A DNA stretch of 64,000 bases from Solidesulfovibrio carbinoliphilus subsp. oakridgensis (GTDB lineage: Bacteria > Desulfobacterota > Desulfovibrionia > Desulfovibrionales > Desulfovibrionaceae): positions 1,922,001 through 1,986,000 of the forward strand of contig NZ_CM001368.1 in assembly GCF_000177215.2 (NCBI RefSeq). Direction: 5' to 3'. The position numbers were made by a program, and so were the translations under genes. Below, one piece after another: positions 56,370 to 64,000 of the stretch. How positions within the stretch are numbered: position 1 is the first letter of the stretch; every line of letters starts with the position of its first letter. The notes beneath the pieces are model-generated. The model saw nothing but the letters and a program-made list of their open reading frames with translations, was not told the origin of the DNA and did no database searches.

Positions 56370-56897
56370 AGAACCGACCTCCGCGCACGAAACCGAATGA
56401 ATCGTATTTATGCAGGCGTGGCGGGGTGTTACTCCAACACGCCCAAGACACCTCGAAAGATTTACGCAGGCTTAGCCTCGGCGTCGGCCGGTGTCAAGGG
56501 AACGCCCCGCCGTCCCGGCCCGGCCGTGGCCAAGCCTTTTTTCCGCCCGGCCGGCCGGGCCGGCTGTACGTGGCCGACGCTCCGGGGCGGCCGCCCGGGG
56601 CCGGCTGTCCGTGTCTCACTCTCCGAAACGACCGGCCATGGCCGGCCGCCCGGGAACCGGCCGGGCACCCCGGCCGTTGCGGTTTTCGCCCCGGCCGGAA
56701 AAATTTTCATGCCCCAAGCGATGCCGGCCGGGCCGCCTTTTCCGGGGCCTGCGGGGTTTGCCCTTTCCCATCCCCTTTGAACAACAGATGTTTTTTTTGA
56801 AAGTCCGGACTAAAGTTCCTGCTGGAGATTGCCGAAAGGAAGGATGTAGGAGCAGTTTAACCTTTTACGCAGGGATGCCTGAAAGCCAGGGAAGGCC
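56370..56897. other. Gene-poor divergent region
   Basis: About 530 bases between the ferredoxin and glycosyltransferase genes hold no convincing gene. The left 90 bases carry ferredoxin upstream signals (TGCATAAAT near 56410 on the minus strand resembles an extended -10). The middle is a string of GGCCGG-rich inverted repeats. The right 120 bases are less G+C-rich and hold a sigma-28-like promoter (56811-56838). Confidence 0.55.
56811..56838 (+). promoter_or_regulatory. Sigma-28-like (FliA) promoter of the glycosyltransferase gene
   Basis: TAAAGTTC - 12 bases - GCCGAAAG. The FliA consensus is TAAA, 15 bases, GCCGATAA; here the TAAA-GCCG gap is 16 and the -10 differs at two positions. It lies 60 bases before the gene start. 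Confidence 0.45.
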
Positions 56898-57842
56898 ATG
56901 GGCAAGTTAACCTATTTGCGTCCGCATCGCGGCGACATCAAACCGGTTCTGCTGCTGCTTACCTCGCACAGACTCGACTGTTTCCTCATCTGCACACGCT
57001 GTCTGGAACGGTACACGGATCTTGATCGCCTCAAGCACATCTACGTGGTGGCCAACGCCCTCGGCTCGGAGCACCAGGCCCTGGCCAAGCGGTTCGTCGC
57101 CCGCCACCACAACGCCACCCTGGTCGAACGGGGTCCGCGCGGCCTTGTGCCGGCGGTCCTGGCCGCCCAGAACGAGATCCTCGCCGCCCACATGGACGAC
57201 GTGATCATCAAGCTCGACGAGGATCTTTTCGTCACGCCGCACTGGCTCGAGCACCTGATCGACGGCTACTGCGACCACGCCGAGCGGCCGGACGTACCGC
57301 TGGTCATGCCGCTCGTGCCCATAAGCCCGCCCGGCCGCCATGTGCTCAACCGCTTCCTGCGGATCTCCTATCCGTCGGAACGGGCCATGTACGGCGGCCC
57401 GCCCATCGAGGAGAACTGGGTCTACCACCGCTGGATGTGGGAAAAGCTCCTCCACGAGAATCTGGCCGAGGTCTACCTGCACGACTTGCAACCCAAGTAC
57501 GGCTACGTCGGCTACCTGACCATCAACTGCGTGATCTTCGACCAGCGGATCATGCGCCTCGTCCTGCCCTTTCCGACCAACCGGGTGGCCGGCCAGACCA
57601 CCAGCGACGAAAAGGCCTTCAACCTGGCCCTGTCGTCCTGCAAGATGAAGGTGGCCGTGCTCGGCAGGAGCATCGCCCACCACTACAGCTTCTCCAAATG
57701 CGAGGACTACCTGCGCTCCCACGTGTCCATCGACGAGGTCTGGCGCTACATGCAGGGCGCCTCGGCCCATCCGGCGGCCACGCGCCAGTGCCGGGTCCCG
57801 TCCGGCCCGTCCGAACTGACGCTCCTTCGGGCCGGCGGCTAG
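56898..57842 (+). CDS. GT-A-type glycosyltransferase-like protein
   Basis: A soluble 314-residue protein. N-terminal LLLTSHRLDCFLICTRCLERY and HIYVVANALGSEHQALAKRF resemble the nucleotide-sugar-binding strands of GT2-like enzymes. IKLDEDLFVTPHWLEHLI near 98-115 supplies a DxD-like metal site (DED). A long C-terminal half with EENWVYHRWMWEKLL and KYGYVGYLTINCVIFD is not a standard domain and is probably acceptor-specific. The start has GGGAAGG upstream. A sigma-28-like promoter suggests control with flagellar genes, so flagellin glycosylation is possible, though this is inferred. Confidence 0.65.
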   Translation: MGKLTYLRPHRGDIKPVLLLLTSHRLDCFLICTRCLERYTDLDRLKHIYVVANALGSEHQALAKRFVARHHNATLVERGPRGLVPAVLAAQNEILAAHMDDVIIKLDEDLFVTPHWLEHLIDGYCDHAERPDVPLVMPLVPISPPGRHVLNRFLRISYPSERAMYGGPPIEENWVYHRWMWEKLLHENLAEVYLHDLQPKYGYVGYLTINCVIFDQRIMRLVLPFPTNRVAGQTTSDEKAFNLALSSCKMKVAVLGRSIAHHYSFSKCEDYLRSHVSIDEVWRYMQGASAHPAATRQCRVPSGPSELTLLRAGG

Positions 57843-57931
57843 GACCGCCTTCCGGGATCCCGTGCCACGGGATCCCGGGACAGGGCCGGCCCCGCTGCGG
57901 TCGCATCCGGCGCGATCTTCCCCGCCGCCCT

Positions 57932-59284
<1,353 letters not shown>

Positions 59285-59340
59285 GAAAAGCCTCCTGTCT
59301 GCCTGGGGGAAAAGGGGCGGCCGCCGCCGGGCGGCGGCCG

Positions 59341-59769
59341 TCAACTGATGGGAATGCGGCGATGCAGGCGCTCGGGCCCGACCTTGGGCACCACGATGAC
59401 CAGCAGGCCGTCCTTCATGACGGCCCGGATCTCGGACCGGGCCACGCCGCGGGGCAGGGCGAAACGCCGGGAAAACGGCCCGTAGGACCGCTCCAGCACC
59501 TGGTAGAGGCCCTCGCCGGCATCCCGGGCAAAGGGCCGATCCCCCTGGATGACCAGATACCGGCCCCGGGCCTCCACGGTCACGTCCTCCCGGCAGACGC
59601 CGGGCAATTCCAACATGACCCGGAAATCCACCGGCGTTTCCACCACGTCGGCCGCCGGCTGCCAGACGTAGCCCGCCTCTTTGGGCACGGCCGCCTCGGC
59701 GGCCATGCGTTCCGGCTCCACCCGCAGTTCCGACAACGCCATCCACGGGGTCCAATGCAGCTTGGCCAT
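59341..59769 (-). CDS. Small heat-shock protein, Hsp20 family
   Basis: A 142-residue alpha-crystallin-domain chaperone. Core strands: DFRVMLELPGVCREDVTVEA, RYLVIQGDRP, and GPFSRRFALPRGVARSEIRA; the terminal PIS resembles a weak I-x-I motif (IPIS). It holds unfolded proteins without ATP. The N-terminal 45 residues are less conserved. The start at 59769 is supported by a short CGGTGTCGAGGAG upstream. It leads into the htrA gene. Confidence 0.9.
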   Translation of the reverse strand: MAKLHWTPWMALSELRVEPERMAAEAAVPKEAGYVWQPAADVVETPVDFRVMLELPGVCREDVTVEARGRYLVIQGDRPFARDAGEGLYQVLERSYGPFSRRFALPRGVARSEIRAVMKDGLLVIVVPKVGPERLHRRIPIS

Positions 59770-59891
59770 GCGCGGCTCCTCGACACCGGGGGCCCCGCCC
59801 CCGCTCTGTGGCGACTTTGAGGACAATCCCCTGTCGCCTTCCCGAATCCGCATACACGAATTTCGGGGCCATGGGATCAAGTATCCGTTTC

Positions 59892-59919
59892 CCCGCAAAA
59901 CATAGGCATGTTTCGCGGG
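59892..59919. other. Hairpin between the Trm112-like and hsp20 genes
   Basis: CCCGCAAAACAT - AGGC - ATGTTTCGCGGG is a 12-base inverted repeat with one G-T pair. It lies ten bases after the Trm112-like stop and 120 bases before hsp20; it could end the first or mark a regulator site for the second. It does not match the CIRCE consensus. Confidence 0.4.
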
Positions 59920-59928
59920 CAGGCAACG

Positions 59929-60132
59929 CTATTCCTTGACCGACCGCTTGCCCGCATCCCAGTCGGCCCGGGGCACGGCCTCTTCGAGCAGCATGATCGG
60001 GATGTCGTCGCGCACGGGATAGACCACGCCGCAAGGCTGGCAAGCTAGGCCTTCGCCGTTGCCGAGGGTCATAAGCTCGCCCTTGCATTTGGGGCAGGCC
60101 AGGATGGTGAGCAGATCGGGATGGATGGTCAC
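59929..60132 (-). CDS. Trm112-family (UPF0434) small zinc protein
   Basis: A 67-residue protein: TIHPDLLTILACPKCKGELM, then LACQPCGVVYPVRDDIPIML. CPxC and CQPC together form the zinc-binding site of Trm112-like proteins, which in eukaryotes and archaea activate methyltransferases; bacterial partners are poorly known. The start is GTG 60132, chosen for AAGGAG upstream. The tail (VPRADWDAGKRSVKE) is variable. Confidence 0.9.
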   Translation of the reverse strand: MTIHPDLLTILACPKCKGELMTLGNGEGLACQPCGVVYPVRDDIPIMLLEEAVPRADWDAGKRSVKE

Positions 60133-60232
60133 GGACGGTCTCCTTTGCGAGAGTGTGGGCAAGGTAATAGCCAAATCGTGGTCCGGGCGCAATGGAGGTT
60201 CACAACCCGGCCGGGCCGGGCTACACTCGGCC

Positions 60233-61150
60233 ATGGCTTTGATCGATCTGCACACCCATTCCACGGCCTCGGACGGCTCGCTTTTCCCCTCGCAACTGGT
60301 GGCCCTGGCCGCCCAAAATGGTCTGGCCGCCCTGGCCCTCACCGACCACGACACCCTGGACGGCCTGGCCGAGGCCCGGACGGCCGGGCGCGTCCACGGC
60401 CTGGAGATCATCGCCGGGGTGGAGCTGTCGGTGGCCGATGGCGACCGCGGCGTCCATATCCTGGGACTCTTCCTGCCGGACCGGCCGGGCCGGCTCGCCG
60501 ACGCCCTGGCCTACCTGCGCGAACGCCGCCACAACCGCAACCGGCGCATCCTCGACAAGCTGCGCGAACAGGGCGTCCCCCTGGACTACGACGCCGTGAC
60601 CGCCCTGGCCCGGGGGGCCGTCGGCCGGCCGCACATCGCCCAGGCGCTGGTGGCCATGGGCGCGGTGACCAGCTTCAAGGAGGCCTTCACCCGGTATCTC
60701 GGGGCCCACGGCCGGGCCTACGTGCCCAAGGACAAGCTCTCCCTGGCCGACGCCTTTTCGCTGCTGCACGCCGAAGGGGCGCTGACCGTCCTGGCCCACC
60801 CCTACATCCTGGGCCTGGCCGGCCCGGCCCTGGCCGAGACCGTGGGCCGCTACCGCGACGCGGGCCTGGACGCCATCGAGGCCCTCTACACCGAACACTC
60901 CCAGGCCCAGACCCTCGAATACCTGGCCCTGGCCCGGCGCTTCGGCCTGGCCGTGTCCGGCGGGTCGGACTTCCACGGGGCGGCCAAGCCCGAGGTGGAG
61001 CTCGGCCGGGGCCGGGGCAACCTGCGGGTGGACATCACCCTCCTCGACATCCTCAAAGCCAGGCGGGCCCGGCGGTCCGGCCCGGCCGGACCGGCCGGCC
61101 AGGCGGACTCCGGCGAAAAAGGACTTGACCAGCCCCCCCTCCCGGTGTAA
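60233..61150 (+). CDS. PHP-domain phosphoesterase, YciV/TrpH (RNase AM) type
   Basis: A 305-residue PHP protein. Metal motifs: DLHTHSTASDGSL (5-17), LTDHDTLDG, IAGVELS, LAHPYILG and GGSDFHGAAKPEVELG. Relatives remove 3' phosphates from nucleoside 3',5'-bisphosphates and trim 5' ends of RNAs (RNase AM). Starts at ATG 60233 without a good ribosome site. It is followed after 32 bases by rplU, so it may be cotranscribed with the ribosomal genes. The last 25 residues are Pro/Gly-rich. Confidence 0.9.
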   Translation: MALIDLHTHSTASDGSLFPSQLVALAAQNGLAALALTDHDTLDGLAEARTAGRVHGLEIIAGVELSVADGDRGVHILGLFLPDRPGRLADALAYLRERRHNRNRRILDKLREQGVPLDYDAVTALARGAVGRPHIAQALVAMGAVTSFKEAFTRYLGAHGRAYVPKDKLSLADAFSLLHAEGALTVLAHPYILGLAGPALAETVGRYRDAGLDAIEALYTEHSQAQTLEYLALARRFGLAVSGGSDFHGAAKPEVELGRGRGNLRVDITLLDILKARRARRSGPAGPAGQADSGEKGLDQPPLPV

Positions 61151-61182
61151 ACGGCACCTCTTCCCTATCGGAGGTCATACCC

Positions 61183-61491
61183 ATGTACGCAATCGTTTTG
61201 GCTGGCGGCAAGCAATACAAGGTCCAGGAAGGGGCCACCATCACCGTGGATCTTCTGAAGACCGAAGCCGGCGCGGAATACGTTTTGGATAAGGTGCTGC
61301 TGATCGGCGGCCCCGAGGTCAAGGTCGGCGAACCCTATGTGTCCGGCGCTGCCGTGACCTGCGAGGTGGCCGGCCATGTCAAGGGCAAAAAGATCGTGGT
61401 CTTCCACAAACGTCGGCGGCAGGATTCGCACAAAAAGCAGGGCCATCGCCAAGGCTACACCCAGCTTCGGGTGAAGTCCATCCAGGCCTAG
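61183..61491 (+). CDS. rplU: 50S ribosomal protein L21
   Basis: A 102-residue L21 of normal length: [31 protein letters not shown], and the basic end [19 protein letters not shown] followed by [12 protein letters not shown]. It binds 23S rRNA in the large subunit. CGGAGG lies upstream. The gene forms the usual rplU-rpmA pair with 24 bases between them. Confidence 0.98.
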   Translation: MYAIVLAGGKQYKVQEGATITVDLLKTEAGAEYVLDKVLLIGGPEVKVGEPYVSGAAVTCEVAGHVKGKKIVVFHKRRRQDSHKKQGHRQGYTQLRVKSIQA

Positions 61492-61515
61492 TTCCATTTT
61501 CCAAGGAGTCCCGAC

Positions 61516-61800
61516 ATGGCACATAAAAAAGCAGGCGGCAGCTCCAGAAACGGCCGCGACAGCGCCGGCCAACGGCGCGGCGTCAAGCGCTTCGGCGGCC
61601 AGCAGGTCATCGCCGGCAACATCATCGTGCGCCAGCTCGGCACCAAGTTCCACCCCGGCGAGGGTGTGGGCATGGGCCGCGACTACACGCTCTTCGCCCT
61701 GGTGGACGGCGTGGTGAAGTTCGAAAAGTACATGCGCAACAACAAAGTCAAGACCCGCATCCTGGTCGTCCCGGCCGCCGGCACGGACACGACCCAATAG
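61516..61800 (+). CDS. rpmA: 50S ribosomal protein L27
   Basis: A 94-residue L27: [20 protein letters not shown] is the conserved N-terminus that reaches the peptidyl-transferase centre, followed by [20 protein letters not shown]. The N-terminus needs no proteolytic maturation, unlike Firmicutes L27. AAGGAG lies upstream. A terminator follows, so obgE, often the next gene, is not part of this operon. Confidence 0.98.
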   Translation: MAHKKAGGSSRNGRDSAGQRRGVKRFGGQQVIAGNIIVRQLGTKFHPGEGVGMGRDYTLFALVDGVVKFEKYMRNNKVKTRILVVPAAGTDTTQ

Positions 61801-61829
61801 CGTCGGCCTCGACGCCCGTTTTTTCGCCC

Positions 61830-61862
61830 GGGGCGAGGGAGAAACTCCCTTCGCCCCTTTTT
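61830..61862 (+). terminator. Terminator of rplU-rpmA
   Basis: GGGGCGAGGGAG - AAA - CTCCCTTCGCCCC with one bulge, followed by five T. Confidence 0.85.
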
Positions 61863-61949
61863 GCGTGCCGTTTCCCCGGCCCGCCCCGCCGCCCGGCGGT
61901 TGCCCTTTGGCCGGTCCCTGCGTAACGTCCGGAAAACCCGTCCGTTCCC

Positions 61950-61976
61950 TAAACGATTCCAATGATCGGCCGATAG
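61950..61976 (+). promoter_or_regulatory. Sigma-28 (FliA) promoter of motB-motA
   Basis: TAAA (61950-61953), exactly 15 bases, GCCGATAG (61969-61976). This matches the FliA consensus except for the final base. It lies 19 bases before motB. Confidence 0.8.
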
Positions 61977-61994
61977 GAACCGAACGGAGGCTCC

Positions 61995-63029
61995 ATGGCG
62001 GAACAGGACCACAAAGCCAAGAACATCATCATCAAGCGCGTGAAAAAGGTCGCGGCCGGGGCCCACGGCGGTTCGTGGAAAGTGGCCTACGCCGACCTGG
62101 TCACGGCCATGATGGCCTTTTTCCTTTTGATGTGGCTCTTGAACATGGTGCCCCAGGACAAGAAGGAACAACTGGCCTCCTATTTCAACGACTTCAGCAT
62201 TTTCCAGAACCCCGGCCCCTCGGCCCAGCTCCTCGACTCGGGCGGCCTCGGACCGCCGGGGGCCGTTGTCGGCAGCCAGGACGAACGGCCCGACGTGGCC
62301 ATCGACCGGGACGGCAAGGCCCCTTCCGGCGGCAAGGGCCAGGGCACCGGCGACCTCGACGGCGGCAGGCAGCTCGACGCCAAGGCGGCGGCCGAGGCCC
62401 AGGCGGCGGCCAAGGCCGAGGCGGCCGCCGAAGCGCAGGCCGTCGCCCTGGAACAGCAGGTGGAAAAGGCCTTGCAGGAGTCCGTGCCGGAGCTGGCCGG
62501 CCAGGTGTCGGTCACCCAGGAGAAGGACAAGGTCCGCATCGAGATCATGGACAAGTCCGACCGGCCGCTGTTCGACCTCGGCGGCGTGGCCCTTTTGCCC
62601 GACGCCCAGCGCATCCTGGCCGCGGTCACGGGCGTGATCAGGAAAGACGGGATCAAGGTGGCCATCGAGGGGCATACCGACGCCTACCGGTATTCCGGGA
62701 CCTATTCGAACTGGGACCTGTCGGCCGGCCGGGCCCTGTCCGCCCGGCGGCTCATGCTCCAGCAGGGCCTGCCGCCGGACCAGGTGGCCGCGGTGTCCGG
62801 CTTTGCCGACACCCGGCCCTATGTGCCGGGAAAGCCCCTTGACGCGAGAAACCGCCGCATAAGCCTGCTCCTTTACCGTGAGCCCAAACCCGGCGAAACG
62901 CCGGCCGGCGGCAAGGGCGGCGTTGGTGCCGCCAAACCGGCGCCAACGCCCAGGACACCGGACGTGGGCGAGGTCCTGGAGAAGCAGATCGACAACCTCT
63001 ACGACAAATCGACCGACGGCCAGTTCTAG
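61995..63029 (+). CDS. motB: Flagellar motor stator protein MotB
   Basis: A 344-residue stator subunit. Residues 1-27 are basic and cytoplasmic. One helix follows with the proton-binding Asp 34 in AYADLVTAMMAFFLLMWLLN. A long Ala/Glu/Lys-rich periplasmic linker (about 125-165) is coiled-coil-like. The OmpA-type peptidoglycan-binding domain (about 185-300) has VAIEGHTDA and LSAGRALSARRLML. It anchors MotA to the cell wall. Overall it is slightly longer than E. coli MotB. CGGAGG precedes the ATG. motB comes before motA here. Confidence 0.95.
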   Translation: MAEQDHKAKNIIIKRVKKVAAGAHGGSWKVAYADLVTAMMAFFLLMWLLNMVPQDKKEQLASYFNDFSIFQNPGPSAQLLDSGGLGPPGAVVGSQDERPDVAIDRDGKAPSGGKGQGTGDLDGGRQLDAKAAAEAQAAAKAEAAAEAQAVALEQQVEKALQESVPELAGQVSVTQEKDKVRIEIMDKSDRPLFDLGGVALLPDAQRILAAVTGVIRKDGIKVAIEGHTDAYRYSGTYSNWDLSAGRALSARRLMLQQGLPPDQVAAVSGFADTRPYVPGKPLDARNRRISLLLYREPKPGETPAGGKGGVGAAKPAPTPRTPDVGEVLEKQIDNLYDKSTDGQF

Positions 63030-63055
63030 GGCCCCGGCGGTTTCATGGCGAGGCT

Positions 63056-63922
63056 ATGTTCGCGATACTTGGCGTTGTAATCGTCCTAGGCTGCATCCTG
63101 GCCGGCTTCATCATGGAGAAAGGCAACTTCGACCTGATCCTGTCGGCCGCTCCGCCGGAACTGCTCATGATCGGCGGCGGGGCCCTCGGGGCCCTGGTCC
63201 TCAGTTCCCCCAAGGATGTCCTTGGGGCCACCTTCAAGGGCGCGCTGTCCATCTTCGGCGGCATGATCACCAGCAAGGCCTACTATCTGGAGCTCCTGAC
63301 CACGCTCTCGGGCCTTTACATGAAGATCCGCCGCGAGGGCCTGGTCGCCATCGAAAAAGACGTGGAGCGGCCGGCCGAGAGCCCGATTTTCAGCAACTTC
63401 GCCAAGAACAAGAAAAACCACGAGGTGTTGACCTTCATCTGCGACACCATGCGGATCTTTTCCACGGTCAACATCGAGGCCCACGAGTTCGAGACCATCA
63501 TGGACGCGGACATCGAAGCCACGGTCCACGAGGCCCTCATCCCGGCCCACAGCATCGCCAAGGTGGCCGACGCCCTGCCGGGTCTCGGCATCGTGGCCTG
63601 CGTCCTTGGCGTCGTTTTGACCATGGGCAAGATCAACGAGCCGGCCGAGGTCCTCGGCCACAGCATCGGCGCGGCCCTGGTCGGCACCTTTCTCGGCGTG
63701 CTCGGGGCCTACGGCTTTGTCGCGCCCGTGGCCACCAACATCGAATACCGGGCCAAGGAAACCGAGGCCATTCTCCTCACCGCCAAGGCGTCGCTGACCG
63801 CCTTTGTCGGCGGCAACCCGCCGCCCGTGGCCCTCGAAGCCGGACGCCGGGCCATCCCCATCCACAAGCGCCCCTCGTTCGAGGAGCTCGAACAGGCCAT
63901 CAAGGCCAGCAAGGGCAAGTAG
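63056..63922 (+). CDS. motA: Flagellar motor stator protein MotA
   Basis: A 288-residue protein with four membrane helices (about 1-20, 33-50, 170-190, 202-222) and a cytoplasmic loop (about 75-165) that contacts FliG. ALPGLGIVACVLGVVLTMG and GTFLGVLGAYGFVAPVATN are the conserved stator helices. It conducts H+ (or Na+) with MotB. GCGAGG precedes ATG 63056, 26 bases after motB, so both use the sigma-28 promoter. Confidence 0.95.
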   Translation: MFAILGVVIVLGCILAGFIMEKGNFDLILSAAPPELLMIGGGALGALVLSSPKDVLGATFKGALSIFGGMITSKAYYLELLTTLSGLYMKIRREGLVAIEKDVERPAESPIFSNFAKNKKNHEVLTFICDTMRIFSTVNIEAHEFETIMDADIEATVHEALIPAHSIAKVADALPGLGIVACVLGVVLTMGKINEPAEVLGHSIGAALVGTFLGVLGAYGFVAPVATNIEYRAKETEAILLTAKASLTAFVGGNPPPVALEAGRRAIPIHKRPSFEELEQAIKASKGK

Positions 63923-63932
63923 GCCGGCGCGG

Positions 63933-63965
63933 GAAGAAGGGGCCGTGTCGGGCCGGCCCCTCTTC
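63933..63965 (+). terminator. Hairpin after motA
   Basis: GAAGAAGGGGCC - ten bases - GGCCCCTCTTC with one bulge. No T-tract is visible. The remaining 35 bases to the window end show no gene. Confidence 0.5.
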
Positions 63966-64000
63966 GGACTTGCGAAAGGTTCGCGCCCCGCTGTAGAGGA

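Noticed and set aside
59892-59919. CIRCE heat-shock operator before hsp20
   Set aside because: The inverted repeat has 12-base arms and a four-base loop; CIRCE needs 9-base arms TTAGCACTC with a nine-base spacer.

Overview
The window is a very G+C-rich chromosomal segment of a sulfate-reducing deltaproteobacterium, most like the high-GC Desulfovibrio/Solidesulfovibrio group (Desulfovibrionaceae). Direct support: a dissimilatory-type sulfate adenylyltransferase (sat), a siroheme decarboxylase subunit of the AhbB type, a ferredoxin with the Asp-for-Cys exchange of the Desulfovibrio africanus ferredoxin III type, three flavoredoxin-like proteins, and a CbiR/CobU cobamide cluster. No tRNA, rRNA, CRISPR array, insertion sequence or prophage was recognised. 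Almost all genes look like ordinary chromosomal genes, mostly in short, tightly overlapping operons.

Layout. 0-6 kb: the 5' end of a PEP/pyruvate-binding protein, a tiny membrane protein, a REC-HPt-REC hybrid histidine kinase, a prepilin peptidase and a Sel1-repeat protein. 5.8-15.3 kb: a Bat (Bacteroides aerotolerance-like) operon read leftward, DUF58, DUF4381, BatA, fused BatB-BatC, BatD and BatE-like, followed by a PilZ protein and only then moxR. 15.3-22 kb: FUSC transporter, a PAS histidine kinase, a TPR lipoprotein, a LysM protein, and a bile-acid-symporter-family transporter divergent from an AraC regulator across a perfect inverted repeat. 22-30 kb: a Pat-type acyl-CoA synthetase/GNAT fusion, a crotonase, ahbB, gpsA and a FIST-SpoIIE phosphatase. 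30-34 kb: a leftward flavin/redox operon (nitroreductase, three flavoredoxin paralogues, FMN reductase) divergent from an HxlR regulator. 34-38 kb: a Met-rich periplasmic protein, an FMN riboswitch with ribB, a diguanylate cyclase and lepB. 38-47 kb: lepA, sat, a GT39-like membrane glycosyltransferase and an EndoQ-like PHP nuclease fused to a UvrD helicase. 47-52 kb: a small ORF with a structured leader, cbiR-cobU-DHH overlapping by 4 bases, a Ser/Thr kinase and a metallophosphoesterase. 52-60 kb: a conserved small protein behind an AT-rich palindrome, a Spy-like protein, HEAT/TPR/cysteine-cluster genes, ferredoxin, a glycosyltransferase, htrA, hsp20 and a Trm112-like protein. 60-64 kb: a PHP phosphoesterase, rplU-rpmA, and motB-motA behind a sigma-28 promoter.

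Two features stand out. First, an intergenic modular repeat occurs about seven times: a GCCTCCGGCGG leader, a hairpin whose sequence differs in each copy, and then a third segment that repeats the right arm of that same hairpin. The third strand changes together with the stem, so each copy could fold in two mutually exclusive ways. Second, an EndoQ-like deaminated-DNA endonuclease domain is fused to a complete SF1 helicase. The three-paralogue flavoredoxin operon, the PilZ gene inside the Bat locus and the small ORF with an attenuator-like leader are further leads.

All calls come from reading the sequence and from knowledge of the families. No database search was run.
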